DNA of 64,000 bases from Caballeronia sp. SBC1 (GTDB taxonomy: Bacteria > Pseudomonadota > Gammaproteobacteria > Burkholderiales > Burkholderiaceae), in contig NZ_CP049157.1 in NCBI RefSeq assembly GCF_011493005.1, positions 1,550,001 through 1,614,000 of the forward strand. Reading direction: 5' to 3'. Below, in pieces: positions 45,454 through 55,184 of this stretch. Position 1 is the stretch's first letter, and every line of letters begins with the position of its first letter. Made by a program: the position numbers and the translations under genes. A model generated the notes under the pieces. It was not told the origin of the DNA. It was given only the letters and a program-made list of their open reading frames with translations, and ran no database searches.

Positions 45454-46950
45454 ATGGTGGAAGACCGCATTCGTTGCAAAGCACTGCTAAATAAAACCAT
45501 GTCGAGTGCCGACGCGGCTAAGTTGATTCATGACGGCATGGTGGTCGGCATGAGCGGTTTCACGCGCGCCGGGGACGCCAAGGCGGTGCCTGCGGCACTT
45601 GCCGGGCGCGCGCAACGCGAGGGTCAGCCGTTGCGCATTACGCTGGTCACCGGCGCTTCGCTCGGACACAACACCGACAAGATCCTGACCGACGCCGGGG
45701 TGCTTGCACGAAGACTGCCGTTTCAGGTCGACAGTACACTGCGCCGCGCGATCAACGAGGGCCGAGTGATGTACGTCGACCAGCATCTGTCCGAGACGGT
45801 GGAACTGCTTCGCACGAATCGCCTCGGGTCAATGGACATCGCAATCATCGAGGCCGTCGCAATCACGGAAACCGGTGGCATTGTCCCGACTACGTCCATC
45901 GGCAATTCAGCGACGTTCGCCGCTTGCGCGCAGAAGGTGATCGTCGAAATCAATCTGGCGCAGCCCGCTGCGCTTGAGGGCTTGCACGACATCTGGCTGC
46001 CGGCTGACAGGCCGCTGCGCGAGCCTCTGCCCATTGTGCGTCCTGACGACCGCGTGGGCACGCAGTCTATTCATGTGCCGCCCGGAAAGATTGCCGCGAT
46101 CGTTGTGACTAACTCCCCGGACAGTCCCTCCACGGTCGAGAAACCCGACGAGGACACCGCGCGCATTGCGGGCCATCTGATCGAGTTCTTCCAGCATGAA
46201 GTGTCGCGCGGGAGGCTGCCTCGAACGCTGCCGCCGTTGCAAGCCGGCATTGGGACGATCGCCAACGCGGTACTGTCCGGCTTCGCAAGCTCCCCCTTCG
46301 AGGCGCTGACGATCTATTCCGAGGTGCTGCAGGATTCGACCTTCGAACTGATGGATTCGGGCAAGGTGACGTTTGCCTCCGGCGCATCGATCACGTTGTC
46401 TCAAGACCGTCAACAGCAGGTCTTCGATAACCTCTCGCGCTACCGGGACAAGCTGGTGTTGCGCCCTCAGGAGGTGAGCAATCATCCGGAAGTAATCCGA
46501 CGGCTTGGCCTGATCGCGATCAACACGGCGCTCGAAGTCGATATCTACGGCAACGTGAATTCCACCCATGTGGGCGGCACGCACATGATGAACGGTATTG
46601 GCGGGTCGGGAGACTTCGCGCGCAATGCCGCCTATGCCATTTTCGCGACCAAGTCCGTGGCGAAGAACGGCGCGATCTCCAGCATCGTGCCGATGGTGCC
46701 GCATTGCGATCACAACGAGCATGACGTTGATGTGATCGTCACAGAAATGGGGCTGGCCGATCTGACGGGCCTCGCGCCGCGCGAGCGAGCGCTGCAGATT
46801 ATCGAGCACTGTGCGCACCCGTCTTATCGCGATCTGCTGCGCGACTATTACCGCGACGCGCTGAGGTTCGGCGGCCACACGCCGCATAACCTGGCGACAG
46901 CGTTCGGCCTGCACACGCGGTTCGCCGCGACCGGAACAATGAGGCTTTGA
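45454..46950 (+). CDS. Acetyl-CoA hydrolase / succinate:acetate CoA-transferase family
   Basis: 498 residues of the class I CoA-transferase family (Ach1, Cat1, AarC). The catalytic glutamate is in IYSEVLQDS, the CoA-binding glycine-rich loop is GGTHMMNGIGGSGDFARNA, and VTEMGLADLTGLAPRERA follows. These enzymes move CoA between acetyl-CoA and succinate or propionate. Together with acs, satP and the prp genes in the window this suggests handling of acetate and propionate. GAGGAG precedes the ATG. Confidence 0.9.
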   Translation: MVEDRIRCKALLNKTMSSADAAKLIHDGMVVGMSGFTRAGDAKAVPAALAGRAQREGQPLRITLVTGASLGHNTDKILTDAGVLARRLPFQVDSTLRRAINEGRVMYVDQHLSETVELLRTNRLGSMDIAIIEAVAITETGGIVPTTSIGNSATFAACAQKVIVEINLAQPAALEGLHDIWLPADRPLREPLPIVRPDDRVGTQSIHVPPGKIAAIVVTNSPDSPSTVEKPDEDTARIAGHLIEFFQHEVSRGRLPRTLPPLQAGIGTIANAVLSGFASSPFEALTIYSEVLQDSTFELMDSGKVTFASGASITLSQDRQQQVFDNLSRYRDKLVLRPQEVSNHPEVIRRLGLIAINTALEVDIYGNVNSTHVGGTHMMNGIGGSGDFARNAAYAIFATKSVAKNGAISSIVPMVPHCDHNEHDVDVIVTEMGLADLTGLAPRERALQIIEHCAHPSYRDLLRDYYRDALRFGGHTPHNLATAFGLHTRFAATGTMRL

Positions 46951-47598
46951 AGGGCAATAGAAATAAATATTTAAGTTTTTGGACCATTTGACGGCTACGT
47001 GAAGGGCGCCACGCAGGTCCAGGCTGAGTCGTAGGCGTGGGACAAGCAGAAGGCCACCCAATGGTGTGGCCGCGCACCAGGATGCATGCCGGCCATTAGC
47101 GACTGTGGCTCGTTATCGAGAAGCAACCGAGAAACAAGCTACCAAGAAACGGCGGGCGGCGAATCCTTCGAAACGCTGGTCAATAACGCCTGAAGTCAGC
47201 GGCGGCGGGTCAGCCGCACGCATCGGCCCGACCGACACGCTCACGATACCGCTGAGTGGCGTGCTCATTTCCTGCTCATTTCCTGTATAACGTGATGCGA
47301 ACGCGTCGTACGTCGCGGCCCATGCAATGAAGTTGACAACATGACCGCATTCGCCTCCTGAGACATATCGACTTCCGGGGCAAAGCCTGTCAAAGTCGCT
47401 TCGCCGCGCATGTGGGGTGACTTCTTGCGGAAGCCGCCAACATCATGCGTCCAGGCCAGACACACTGCTGGAAACCAATAACCGGTAAACTAAGTCAGGC
47501 ATCGGGCTCGCTGTGCGGCTCGTGCGGCCGAAGCCGATTTTCGAGTGTTCGGCCCGCGCGTTCAAGCACAGCCAGGATATTCTTGTCAGGAGCACGAA
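46951..47598. other. Long intergenic region, probably decayed
   Basis: About 650 bp with no supportable gene. On the minus strand a ribosome-site-like AGGAAATGAGC is duplicated ahead of MSTPLSGIVSVSVGP, which faintly recalls the start of a CaiB-type CoA-transferase, but the similarity ends within about 15 codons. GTTGACAAC (47332-47340) is a short palindrome. No RNA gene was recognised. Confidence 0.5.
47264..47285. repeat. 11-bp tandem duplication
   Basis: CTCATTTCCTG occurs twice in direct succession in the gene-free region. Read on the minus strand each copy contains AGGAAATGAG, a ribosome-site-plus-ATG-like string. Confidence 0.8.
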
Positions 47599-48729
47599 AT
47601 GAATGAAATGACCCCGCGTCAACCAGTCGATATTGCCCGCATTCTGTTCGTTATTGTCATCCTGTCCGCGTTGACAATCGGCAGCCTCTATATCCTGCGG
47701 CCTTTCATCCCGGGCCTTATTTGGGCGACGACTATCGTGGTTGCCACCTGGCCCGTGATGCTCGCGGTGCAGCGCCGAGTCGGCAATCGCCGATGGATAG
47801 CAACCATGGTGATGCTGATCATTCTGCTGTTTGTGATCGCGCTGCCGCTCTACGAGGCAATTTCGACGCTGGCCTTGCACGCGGGCGACATCATGGGAAC
47901 CATCAAGGTCCTGCCCAGCTATGCACTGCCGCCGCCGCCAAGCTGGGTCGGCGAGATTCCGCTTGCCGGGCAGCGCGTCGCGCATGAATGGCAGACCTTG
48001 TCCGACGCCGGACCGGGCGGTTTGCTGGCGAAGCTTGAACCGTATTTGACGATCGTCGCGCGCTGGATGCTCGGTCACGCCGCAGCCGTGGGCGTGTTCG
48101 TGATTCACATGTTTGTCACAATCATTATCGCGGGCATTCTCTACAGCCAGGGTGAAGCAGCGGGCCGCTTCGTCACGCGTTTCGCAACCCGGCTTGCCGC
48201 TCAGCGTGGGGCGGAAGCTGTCAAGCTGGCGGGACTGGCGATTCGCGCGGTCGCGCTGGGGATTGTCGTAACAGCGGTGGCACAGTCCGCGCTGGGCGGG
48301 ATCGGTCTGTGGATCGCTGGCGTTCCTGCTGCCGGAATCCTCACCGCGGTAATGCTGATGTTGTGCCTGGCGCAGATCGGCCCGCTACTGCCATTGCTCG
48401 GCGGTGTCGCGTGGCTCTTCATGCATGACGCAACCGTGGCCGCTATCCTGCTGCTGATCTGGTCGGTTGCGGTTGCCATGCTCGATAGTCTGCTGCGGCC
48501 GGTTCTGATCAGGCGCGGGGTGAACCTCTCGATGCTATTGATCCTGGCCGGCGTGTTGGGCGGCATGTTCGCGTTCGGGATAGTCGGTTTGTTCGTTGGG
48601 CCGGTGATTCTGGCGGTGGCGTCGACGCTCCTCGAAGCGTGGATGAGCGAACCTGCGCCCATAGCCGTTGTTGACACTACGCAAGCCAATCGAGTGACGA
48701 CGGCAGGGAATCCGAAGAACTTCTCCTAG
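47599..48729 (+). CDS. AI-2E family transporter (YdiK-like permease)
   Basis: 376-residue polytopic inner-membrane protein of the PF01594 type, with about 7-8 helices. Family pattern: paired N-terminal helices, an amphipathic loop (IKVLPSYALPPPPSWVGEIP) and a C-terminal block with LLRPVLIRRGVNLSMLLILA. The substrate is uncertain; the name comes from one member once linked to autoinducer-2 export. ATG 47599 has AGGAG upstream, preferred over an earlier in-frame start at 47545. Confidence 0.88.
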   Translation: MNEMTPRQPVDIARILFVIVILSALTIGSLYILRPFIPGLIWATTIVVATWPVMLAVQRRVGNRRWIATMVMLIILLFVIALPLYEAISTLALHAGDIMGTIKVLPSYALPPPPSWVGEIPLAGQRVAHEWQTLSDAGPGGLLAKLEPYLTIVARWMLGHAAAVGVFVIHMFVTIIIAGILYSQGEAAGRFVTRFATRLAAQRGAEAVKLAGLAIRAVALGIVVTAVAQSALGGIGLWIAGVPAAGILTAVMLMLCLAQIGPLLPLLGGVAWLFMHDATVAAILLLIWSVAVAMLDSLLRPVLIRRGVNLSMLLILAGVLGGMFAFGIVGLFVGPVILAVASTLLEAWMSEPAPIAVVDTTQANRVTTAGNPKNFS

Positions 48730-48818
48730 CAGAAGGGGCATGAGAGCTCCCCCTGATTCATGGCCGATAGCGTTTGCTATCCGCCATGATCCGGACTCAC
48801 CCCCATAACGAGCCGTCT

Positions 48819-49151
48819 CTACGCGATTCCCCTAGGGTGTCCGAGCCGCGCCTTCGTCGCGTGTATTTCCGCTTGCAGTTCGTCTATTCGTTGCAGTAGC
48901 GACAACGCCAGCGCAAGACCTCGCCGGTCGAGTTCGAAGTCATCGCGCAACCGCCGTGCAGTCTTCACGGTCACGACATAACGCAACTGAAACACGCGCG
49001 TGGGCGCGGCTGTGTCCACCGGCTTGATCACGTCGGTATCAATGAGGTCTTCAATTTCCTCAATCGATAACCCCGACACCTCCGCCAGATATTCAACCTG
49101 GCAAACGTCCACGTCGTTAAGCCAGACCGACTCGCTCAATGGTGTGCTCAT
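48819..49151 (-). CDS. cbpM: CbpM, chaperone modulator
   Basis: 110-residue MerR-like helical protein. CbpM binds the J-domain of CbpA and inhibits its co-chaperone and DNA-binding activities. Pattern: VSGLSIEEIEDLIDTDVIKP followed by LRYVVTVKTARRLRDDFELD. Starts 12 nt after the cbpA stop, GGAG upstream. The neighbour confirms the identity. Confidence 0.88.
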   Translation of the reverse strand: MSTPLSESVWLNDVDVCQVEYLAEVSGLSIEEIEDLIDTDVIKPVDTAAPTRVFQLRYVVTVKTARRLRDDFELDRRGLALALSLLQRIDELQAEIHATKARLGHPRGIA

Positions 49152-49163
49152 GGCTTTTGCTCC

Positions 49164-50096
49164 TTACGCGAAGTGCTTGCGCGGGTTGAAGTTCGATGCC
49201 GCCGCCAGTTGTTGCAGCAACTCGTGTTCACGAGCGCCTACCGTCTTCGGCACTTCTATCCTGACCACGGCATACAGCGCCCCAATGTTGCCATCGGCCG
49301 ATGCCAGTCCGCGTTTGGCGAGCCGCAATTTTTGCCCGGCGGTCGTGCCCGGTTTGACGCTGAGTTCCACCGTGCCGGCGAGGGTGGGCACGTGTACGCT
49401 GGCCCCCAGCACGGCCTCCCAAGGCGCGAGGGGCAGGTCGATATACAGGTCGCGGCCATCGGGCCTGTAGAGCGGATGCGGCTGCAAGACGAGCGACACA
49501 TACAGGTCGCCGGCCCGCCCACCATTAAAGCCCGGGCCACCCTTGCCGGCCAGCCGAAGCCGCTGGCCGTTCGCCGCCGATTTGGGAATGGTGATTCGAA
49601 AGGTTCGCGGCACGCGATGTGCGAGGCCATTGGCGTCGTACTCGGGAAGCTCGGCGCTCAGTTCGATCTCGTCTCCGCGATGGATCTGCTCAAGCGTTAC
49701 CGGCGCGGCGATCTCATAGTCCTGCCCGGGAACCGGAAAGCTTTGTCTGCGATGACCACCCCCGCTGCCACCACGGCCAAAGGCTGCAAAAAGATCCGCG
49801 AGGTCGACGTCTTCGAGACCGGCATCGCCCGTATGGAAGTGTTGCTGCCAGTCGGGGGGCGGCGTGAACGATTCGCCGGCCGGATGTTTGCCGAGGTTGT
49901 CGTAGGCTTCGCGTTTTTCCGGGTCTTTCAGCGTGGCATACGCTTCGGCGACGTCCTTGAACTTCGCTTCGCTGTCCGGTTCGGCGGAGACATCGGGATG
50001 ATATTTGTGAGCGAGCTTGCGGTACGCCTTCTTGATGTCCGCCAGTGTCGCGGTGCGCTCGACTCCCAAGGCTTCGTAATAGTCCTTGAATTTCAT
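49164..50096 (-). CDS. cbpA: CbpA, DnaJ-type co-chaperone / curved-DNA-binding protein
   Basis: 310 residues: N-terminal J-domain with HPD at 33-35 (KYHPDVS), a Gly-rich segment ([19 protein letters not shown]) and the DnaJ C-terminal domain without zinc fingers ([29 protein letters not shown]). It stimulates DnaK and binds curved DNA. Operon with cbpM. Confidence 0.92.
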   Translation of the reverse strand: MKFKDYYEALGVERTATLADIKKAYRKLAHKYHPDVSAEPDSEAKFKDVAEAYATLKDPEKREAYDNLGKHPAGESFTPPPDWQQHFHTGDAGLEDVDLADLFAAFGRGGSGGGHRRQSFPVPGQDYEIAAPVTLEQIHRGDEIELSAELPEYDANGLAHRVPRTFRITIPKSAANGQRLRLAGKGGPGFNGGRAGDLYVSLVLQPHPLYRPDGRDLYIDLPLAPWEAVLGASVHVPTLAGTVELSVKPGTTAGQKLRLAKRGLASADGNIGALYAVVRIEVPKTVGAREHELLQQLAAASNFNPRKHFA

Positions 50097-50261
50097 GTGA
50101 GCCCTAAAAGAAAAGTGGAACGGGTTTTCGTCTGAGCTGAGGCGTCGCGACGGCGGGTATCGCGTTTGCCTGGTCGCGTCGCTCAGGGGCGTCGCTGTAT
50201 GAGTTTAGGACAATGCGGCGGGGGACGGGAAGTGGCTAACAAGGGGCCAACGACGGGCTAA

Positions 50262-50282
50262 CCGCGAGCCAGCAGCTCGCGG
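50262..50282 (-). terminator. Hairpin downstream of the NRAMP-like gene
   Basis: CCGCGAGC-CAGCA-GCTCGCGG, a GC-rich hairpin with perfect 8-bp arms and a 5-nt loop, 44 nt beyond the stop of the transporter gene. It is not followed by a T-run. It could end the ATPase-transporter transcript. Confidence 0.5.
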
Positions 50283-50325
50283 CTATGAGCAATCCGCGCG
50301 CCCACGGCGACACGGCGGCGCAACG

Positions 50326-51633
50326 TCAGATCGAGGTAACCACCATGCCCACCGAGATCACCAGCATGACCGCCGTCGCCATCCAGCCCAGCCCCCGCAG
50401 CCAGCCCTTGGCCGCAAACTTTCCCATGATGTCCGGACGGCACACTATTTTCATCATCACGAACATCACCGGCACGGCGACTACGCCGTTGAGCACCGCG
50501 CTCCAGTAGAGTGCCTTGATCGGGTTGATCGATGTGAAGTTAATGACCATGCCGATCAGCGTAGCCACTGCGATGGTCGCGTAAAAGGCCTTCGCTTCCT
50601 GCATTTTGCGGGTGAAGCCCACCGGCCAGTCCCGCGCTTCACCAATCGCATACGCCGCCGACCCGGCAAGAACAGGCACGGCCAGCAAGCCGGTTCCGAT
50701 CAGCCCGACCGTGAAAAACAGCGCGGCGAACGGGCCGGCTATGGGCCTCAGAGCCTGGGCCGCCTGCGCCGACGTTTCAATATCGACAATACCACCCGCG
50801 TGGAGGGTCGCCGCCGTGGTCGCCAGGATGGCAAGCGCTACCAGGTTCGACAATCCCATGCCGGCAAGCGTGTCGACCTCAATACGACGCAGCGCCTTGG
50901 GACCTTGTTCGGGTGAGTCGAATAGATCGAGTCGCCGCGGATGCACGCGCATGTCCTCGACTTCCTCACCGGATTGCCAGAAGAAAAGGTAGGGGCTGAT
51001 GGTCGTGCCGAACACTGCCACGACGGCAGTGAGATAGGCCGATGTCCACACCGGACGCGGCACGAACAAGTTGCTGGCGAGTTGGCCCCAATTTACGTGG
51101 GCCACCGCCAGCACGGCGAAATACGCAAACAACGACAGCGTGAACCACTTCAGCACCGCCACATAGCGGGAGTATTGCAGCAAGAGCTGCATCGCGACGC
51201 AGATCACCGAGAACAGCAGCACGTAGAGCCACTTGGGACCGGGCAGCAATAGTGCAAGGGCATCGGCCATGGCACCCAGGTCCGCACCCAGATTGACGAT
51301 ATTCGCAATCAGCAGAAGCACGACGATCCACTGCAGCAGCCACGTGGAGTAGTGCAGACGCAGCACACCTGCTATGCCGTGTCCTGTCGTGCGCCCGATG
51401 CGGGCGCTGATCATCTGGATGGCGACCATCAGCGGGTAGCTGAACAACAGCGTCCACGACAGTCCATAGCCGAAGGCCGCGCCCACCTGACTGTAGGTAG
51501 CGATGCCGCTAGGGTCGTCGTCGGAGGCGCCTGTGATGAGGCCTGGCCCCAGCACGCCGAGCAAATGGGGTTTGGTCGGGCCGATCACCGGATCGCGGCC
51601 CTCTGCATCGTATTCCTGGGATGGTTCGTCCAT
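50326..51633 (-). CDS. NRAMP-related metal transporter with variant binding motifs
   Basis: 435 residues with about 11 transmembrane helices in the NRAMP (SLC11/MntH) fold. The helix 1 site is DDDPSGIATYSQ (Asp40-Pro41-Ser42-Gly43) in place of canonical DPGN. The helix 6 site reads GTTISPYLFFWQSGEE, lacking the Met-Pro-His triad that selects transition metals. It belongs with the NRAMP-related proteins whose substrates may differ (for example Mg2+). It starts 15 nt after the atpG stop, so it is probably the last gene of the N-ATPase transcript. Confidence 0.85.
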   Translation of the reverse strand: MDEPSQEYDAEGRDPVIGPTKPHLLGVLGPGLITGASDDDPSGIATYSQVGAAFGYGLSWTLLFSYPLMVAIQMISARIGRTTGHGIAGVLRLHYSTWLLQWIVVLLLIANIVNLGADLGAMADALALLLPGPKWLYVLLFSVICVAMQLLLQYSRYVAVLKWFTLSLFAYFAVLAVAHVNWGQLASNLFVPRPVWTSAYLTAVVAVFGTTISPYLFFWQSGEEVEDMRVHPRRLDLFDSPEQGPKALRRIEVDTLAGMGLSNLVALAILATTAATLHAGGIVDIETSAQAAQALRPIAGPFAALFFTVGLIGTGLLAVPVLAGSAAYAIGEARDWPVGFTRKMQEAKAFYATIAVATLIGMVINFTSINPIKALYWSAVLNGVVAVPVMFVMMKIVCRPDIMGKFAAKGWLRGLGWMATAVMLVISVGMVVTSI

Positions 51634-51648
51634 GATGGCTGAGTGCTG

Positions 51649-52611
51649 TCAGAAGGAGGGGGCGGAGCCGGGCCGGCTGCGTGAACGCGGTTTTTGTGAA
51701 GGTCTGCCGGCGGCGATGCTTCCTGCGGAAAGCTCCACGATCTCCGACGTAATCTCCTCTTGCCTCAGCCGGCGAAAGTCGCCGGTCAATGCTTCGAGCT
51801 TGTCGTGCACGTTCGTGCGTGCAGCGATCATCGCCCTCATGCGTGCTTCGTTTTCTGCGGCGAACGACAACATGATGGCCTCGCAAAGCTGCGCGAAGAT
51901 GTATTCCTGCGCAAGCTGCGATAACAGCCGCTGCGGCGCGAGGTTAATGAGCGGCGGGTTGCGACGCGCATTCGCCGATGACGCAGCCGACGACGTAGCC
52001 AATGACGTAGCTGAGAAGCGCCCGTAGTCGAACGGCAACAGGGTCTGCTCCACGGTCTGGACGGTGGCCGTCGGGTTCGGCGTTGCGTGGATCACGCTCA
52101 CGCTGGTCGTCCGCCCGGCGACCAGGCGCTGGAACAAAACACCGGTGAGGCGATCGGCGAGTGCAGGCACCTCGCCGGCATGGGTGATCATGGGCGCGGA
52201 CCAGCCGACGTTCAGCCCGCGTTCCGTCGCCGCTACGATCCCGCGGTCGCCGAGCAGCAGGTATTCCGTTGACGAAGCGCGCGCAGCCCCGGTACTCGAT
52301 GCAAGCGCCGTATCGATCACATGCTCGTTGAACGTGCCGACAAAACCCTGTTGCGCGCACAGGACGATCACCATGGCCATATCGCGCTTGCCGCCCGCGC
52401 TTGCGGTTTCTTGCGACGCCGGATCGTCGATCAGCAGCAGCGCGTCGCCAATCGCCGCGCTGACTATCCGCGCGCAGGCCCGAATGCCGTCCAGCCGGCT
52501 GCGCGCTTCACGCGAGCGTGCTGCAGCGATACCACGCATTGCACCGACCACGGATTCAAGCCCGTGTACGCCGTTCATGCGTGCCTGAACTTCGCTGAGT
52601 TTATTGCTCAT
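51649..52611 (-). CDS. atpG: N-type ATPase gamma subunit
   Basis: 320-residue central-stalk subunit of the second F-type ATPase. The N-terminal coiled coil ([20 protein letters not shown]) and the C-terminal helix ([20 protein letters not shown], then [12 protein letters not shown]) are as expected. It overlaps atpA by ATGA and is the last gene of the atpDCQRBEFAG order that defines N-ATPases. A basic, Pro/Ser-rich tail follows the last helix. Confidence 0.9.
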   Translation of the reverse strand: MSNKLSEVQARMNGVHGLESVVGAMRGIAAARSREARSRLDGIRACARIVSAAIGDALLLIDDPASQETASAGGKRDMAMVIVLCAQQGFVGTFNEHVIDTALASSTGAARASSTEYLLLGDRGIVAATERGLNVGWSAPMITHAGEVPALADRLTGVLFQRLVAGRTTSVSVIHATPNPTATVQTVEQTLLPFDYGRFSATSLATSSAASSANARRNPPLINLAPQRLLSQLAQEYIFAQLCEAIMLSFAAENEARMRAMIAARTNVHDKLEALTGDFRRLRQEEITSEIVELSAGSIAAGRPSQKPRSRSRPGSAPSF

Positions 52612-54191
52612 GTTGAAGTGGCCTCGGGTTTGGTTTCCTGCTTGGCCTCAGCCTCAGGTGCCGCGCTTACTTGTACTGCGAGATCGCGTACGGCCGTGAC
52701 TAGTCCACTCAGCGTGGCTTCATCTAGCGTCCCTGTGACAACGAGCGTAGCGCTCGCCGCAGGGCCGCCGTGAGCATCCAGATGCGCTGCAAGACGGGTG
52801 CGAACCGTCGCGATGCAGCCGACTGGCAGCGAGTCAAACACGCCGTCGGCGAGCGCGGCCAGGAGCGCGATTTCATCGACGGGGCGCAGTGGCATAAAAC
52901 GCGGCTGCGTGATCAATGCGCGAATGCGCTCACCGCGTACCACTTGCGCCTTCACTCTCGGCTCCATCGCGCCGCCAAAACGCGTGAACATTTCAAGCTC
53001 AAGGAATTGCGAATAATCGAGCCGCAAACGCCCTGATACCTTGCGCAACGCGGGCAATTGCGCTTTGCCGCCGACCCGGCTCACACTCAGGCCGACGTCC
53101 ACGGCCGGGCGCTGATTGGCGGCGAAAAGCGCGGCGTCGAGCATGATCTGCCCATCGGTAATCGAGATCAGGTTGGTGGGAATGTAAGCGGATAAATTGC
53201 CGGCGTCTGTCTCCGCGACCGGCAACGCGGTGAGCGATCCGCCGCCCAATTCCTTGGACAGTTTCGCCGCGCGCTCCAGCAGCCGCGCATGCAGGTAGAA
53301 GATATCGCCGGGATACGCTTCGCGGCCGGGCGGTTCGCGCGTGAGCAGGGCAAGTTCGCGATGCGTCGCGGCATGCTTGCTCAGGTCGTCGATCACGATG
53401 AGCGCATGTTGCCCGCGGTCACGAAAATACTCGGCGATGGAGAAACCGCTGAACGGCGCGATCCATTGCAAACCCGGGGAAGCTGCCGCCGATGCGACCA
53501 CGAATACGCATCGCTCGGGGGCGCCGTGGCGGCGCACGGCGTCGATTACACGCTGCACGGCGGTAGCACGCTGACCGATCGCCACATACACGCAGATCAT
53601 GTCGGAGTGCTTCTGATTCACGACCGTGTCGATGGCGATCGAGGTCTTGCCGGTCGCCCGGTCGCCAATGATCAACTCGCGCTGGCCGCGCCCGATGGCA
53701 AACAACGCGTCGATCAGCAGGATACCGGTGGCAACCGGCTGCGCGACCAGATCCCGGTCGATGATGGAGGGAGCCGGCCGCTCGATCGGCAAGTGCATCT
53801 CGGCGGACACGGGCTCGTCGTTATCGAGTGGCCTGCCGAGCGGATCGACCACGCGCCCGAGCAGTCCGGGACCGACCGGCACTTCCACCACTTGGCCCGT
53901 TCCGGTGACGCGGGAACCAGCGGAAATCGCATCGCCGTCGTCGAGCAGAACCGCGCCGATAGCATCGGCGTCCAGCGTAAGTGCAAAGCCGAGCCGGCCG
54001 CCCTCGAAGCGCAGCAGTTCGTTCAAGCGCACATCGGGCAGTCCCGAGACGGAGGCGATGCCGTCGGCCACATGTTCAACGCGCCCGACGGTTTCAGCCT
54101 GCGAGGAAAACTGAGCGCGGGCGAGAGCGGCGCGGCTGCTGGCGAGCCAGTCGTTGTCTCCTGCAGCGAGTTCGGACCGGATGAGTGTCAT
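52608..54191 (-). CDS. atpA: N-type ATPase alpha subunit
   Basis: 527-residue non-catalytic nucleotide-binding subunit with P-loop GDRATGKT (176-183) and the alpha-type segment [20 protein letters not shown]. It forms the F1 hexamer with AtpD. It overlaps atpF and atpG by ATGA at each end, so expression is translationally coupled. The C-terminal tail is Glu/Ala-rich. A separate housekeeping atpA is expected elsewhere in the genome. Confidence 0.94.
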   Translation of the reverse strand: MTLIRSELAAGDNDWLASSRAALARAQFSSQAETVGRVEHVADGIASVSGLPDVRLNELLRFEGGRLGFALTLDADAIGAVLLDDGDAISAGSRVTGTGQVVEVPVGPGLLGRVVDPLGRPLDNDEPVSAEMHLPIERPAPSIIDRDLVAQPVATGILLIDALFAIGRGQRELIIGDRATGKTSIAIDTVVNQKHSDMICVYVAIGQRATAVQRVIDAVRRHGAPERCVFVVASAAASPGLQWIAPFSGFSIAEYFRDRGQHALIVIDDLSKHAATHRELALLTREPPGREAYPGDIFYLHARLLERAAKLSKELGGGSLTALPVAETDAGNLSAYIPTNLISITDGQIMLDAALFAANQRPAVDVGLSVSRVGGKAQLPALRKVSGRLRLDYSQFLELEMFTRFGGAMEPRVKAQVVRGERIRALITQPRFMPLRPVDEIALLAALADGVFDSLPVGCIATVRTRLAAHLDAHGGPAASATLVVTGTLDEATLSGLVTAVRDLAVQVSAAPEAEAKQETKPEATST

Positions 54192-54922
54192 GAGCTAAGG
54201 AGCTCCGTTTTCAGGCCGGCGAGATCGTGGCGAAAACTGTTGCGCACGAGTGCATGCGGCGCCTCCAGTTCAAGTCCCGCGATCACGGTGGGATCGACTG
54301 TGACCTCAATCTTCAACGGGTGGCCGAGCGCGTGCGTAAACGCGGTTTGACATGCTGCCAATTCATCGTCGGTGAGGGCGCGAGGCACGATCAGGTGGAC
54401 CTCTTCGCCGTCGCCGGTCAGTTGTGCCCGGGTAGCCTCGGGCAGCGCGCCAAGCTCACGTGCCAGTCCATCGATGAAGCCCGCGATCCGCGCCTCGGCG
54501 GGCAGGCGATCGAGCAGCCGCGCGGTGATATCGAGTGCGAATTGCGACGCGCGATCGGAGTCGGCCGCGGCGGCCTCGCGGCGGCTGGCGTCGATCGCGG
54601 TTTGCGCCGCCGTGTGCATCTGTTCCGTCTCGATGCGTGCCGCGTTCTCAAGCGACGTCTTGAGCTGCGCAGCTTCGGCCGTTGCCGCTTCAAGCAGATG
54701 CGCGCGTTGCGCGGCAAGTTCAGCACTGTTCGCGGCGGCCTTTTGCTGTTCGTCGAGCGCTGCGGCTTTGGCTGCGGCGGCATCGGCCATCAGCGCCGCG
54801 GCTGCATGCTGGCGCTCCGCCACGATCTTCGCCACCGGCCGGAACAGAAAGCGCGCCAGCAACCAGACGAGCACCAGCGCGTTGACGGTCTGCAGCAGGA
54901 GAGTCCACCAGTCGATATGCAT
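54188..54922 (-). CDS. atpF: N-type ATPase b subunit fused to a delta-like domain
   Basis: 244 residues, much longer than an ordinary b subunit (about 156). A single N-terminal membrane helix ([20 protein letters not shown], 8-27) is followed by a long Ala-rich coiled coil to about 125 and a C-terminal domain ending [20 protein letters not shown], which resembles the delta subunit. No separate delta gene occurs in the operon, so this fusion supplies the whole peripheral stalk, as known for N-ATPases. Confidence 0.9.
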   Translation of the reverse strand: MHIDWWTLLLQTVNALVLVWLLARFLFRPVAKIVAERQHAAAALMADAAAAKAAALDEQQKAAANSAELAAQRAHLLEAATAEAAQLKTSLENAARIETEQMHTAAQTAIDASRREAAAADSDRASQFALDITARLLDRLPAEARIAGFIDGLARELGALPEATRAQLTGDGEEVHLIVPRALTDDELAACQTAFTHALGHPLKIEVTVDPTVIAGLELEAPHALVRNSFRHDLAGLKTELLSS

Positions 54923-54935
54923 GATCAGTGCGCGC

Positions 54936-55184
54936 TCACTTCACGAACGGATTGGCGAACAGCACGAGCAGGGCGATCACCAGGCAGTAGATCGCCATGG
55001 TCTCGATCATTGCCAAGCCGACGAACAGCGTGCGCGAAATTGTGCCCGCCGATTCCGGCTGTCGCGCGAGCGCGTCCATGGCGGCGGCAACCGCGCGGCC
55101 TTCGCCGAGCGCGGGTCCGATTGCGCCGAACGAGACCGCAAGCGCTGCTGCGAGAATGCTCACTACCTGGATCAGATTGTTCAT
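54936..55184 (-). CDS. atpE: N-type ATPase c subunit
   Basis: 82-residue proteolipid, two membrane helices. Helix 1 has Pro24-x3-Glu28 (GPALGEGRA) and helix 2 has Glu61-Thr62 (LAMIETMAIY). These positions correspond to the Na+-site pattern P-x3-Q and E-S of sodium F-ATPases, but with a second carboxylate in helix 1. N-ATPases were proposed to move Na+; from memory a Burkholderia N-type ring was later reported to be proton-binding. The ion is therefore open. Overlaps atpB by ATGA. Confidence 0.93.
   Translation of the reverse strand: MNNLIQVVSILAAALAVSFGAIGPALGEGRAVAAAMDALARQPESAGTISRTLFVGLAMIETMAIYCLVIALLVLFANPFVK

Noticed and set aside
47066-47290. 74-codon open frame on the plus strand
   Set aside because: Composition is not protein-like and there is no ribosome site; the region looks decayed.
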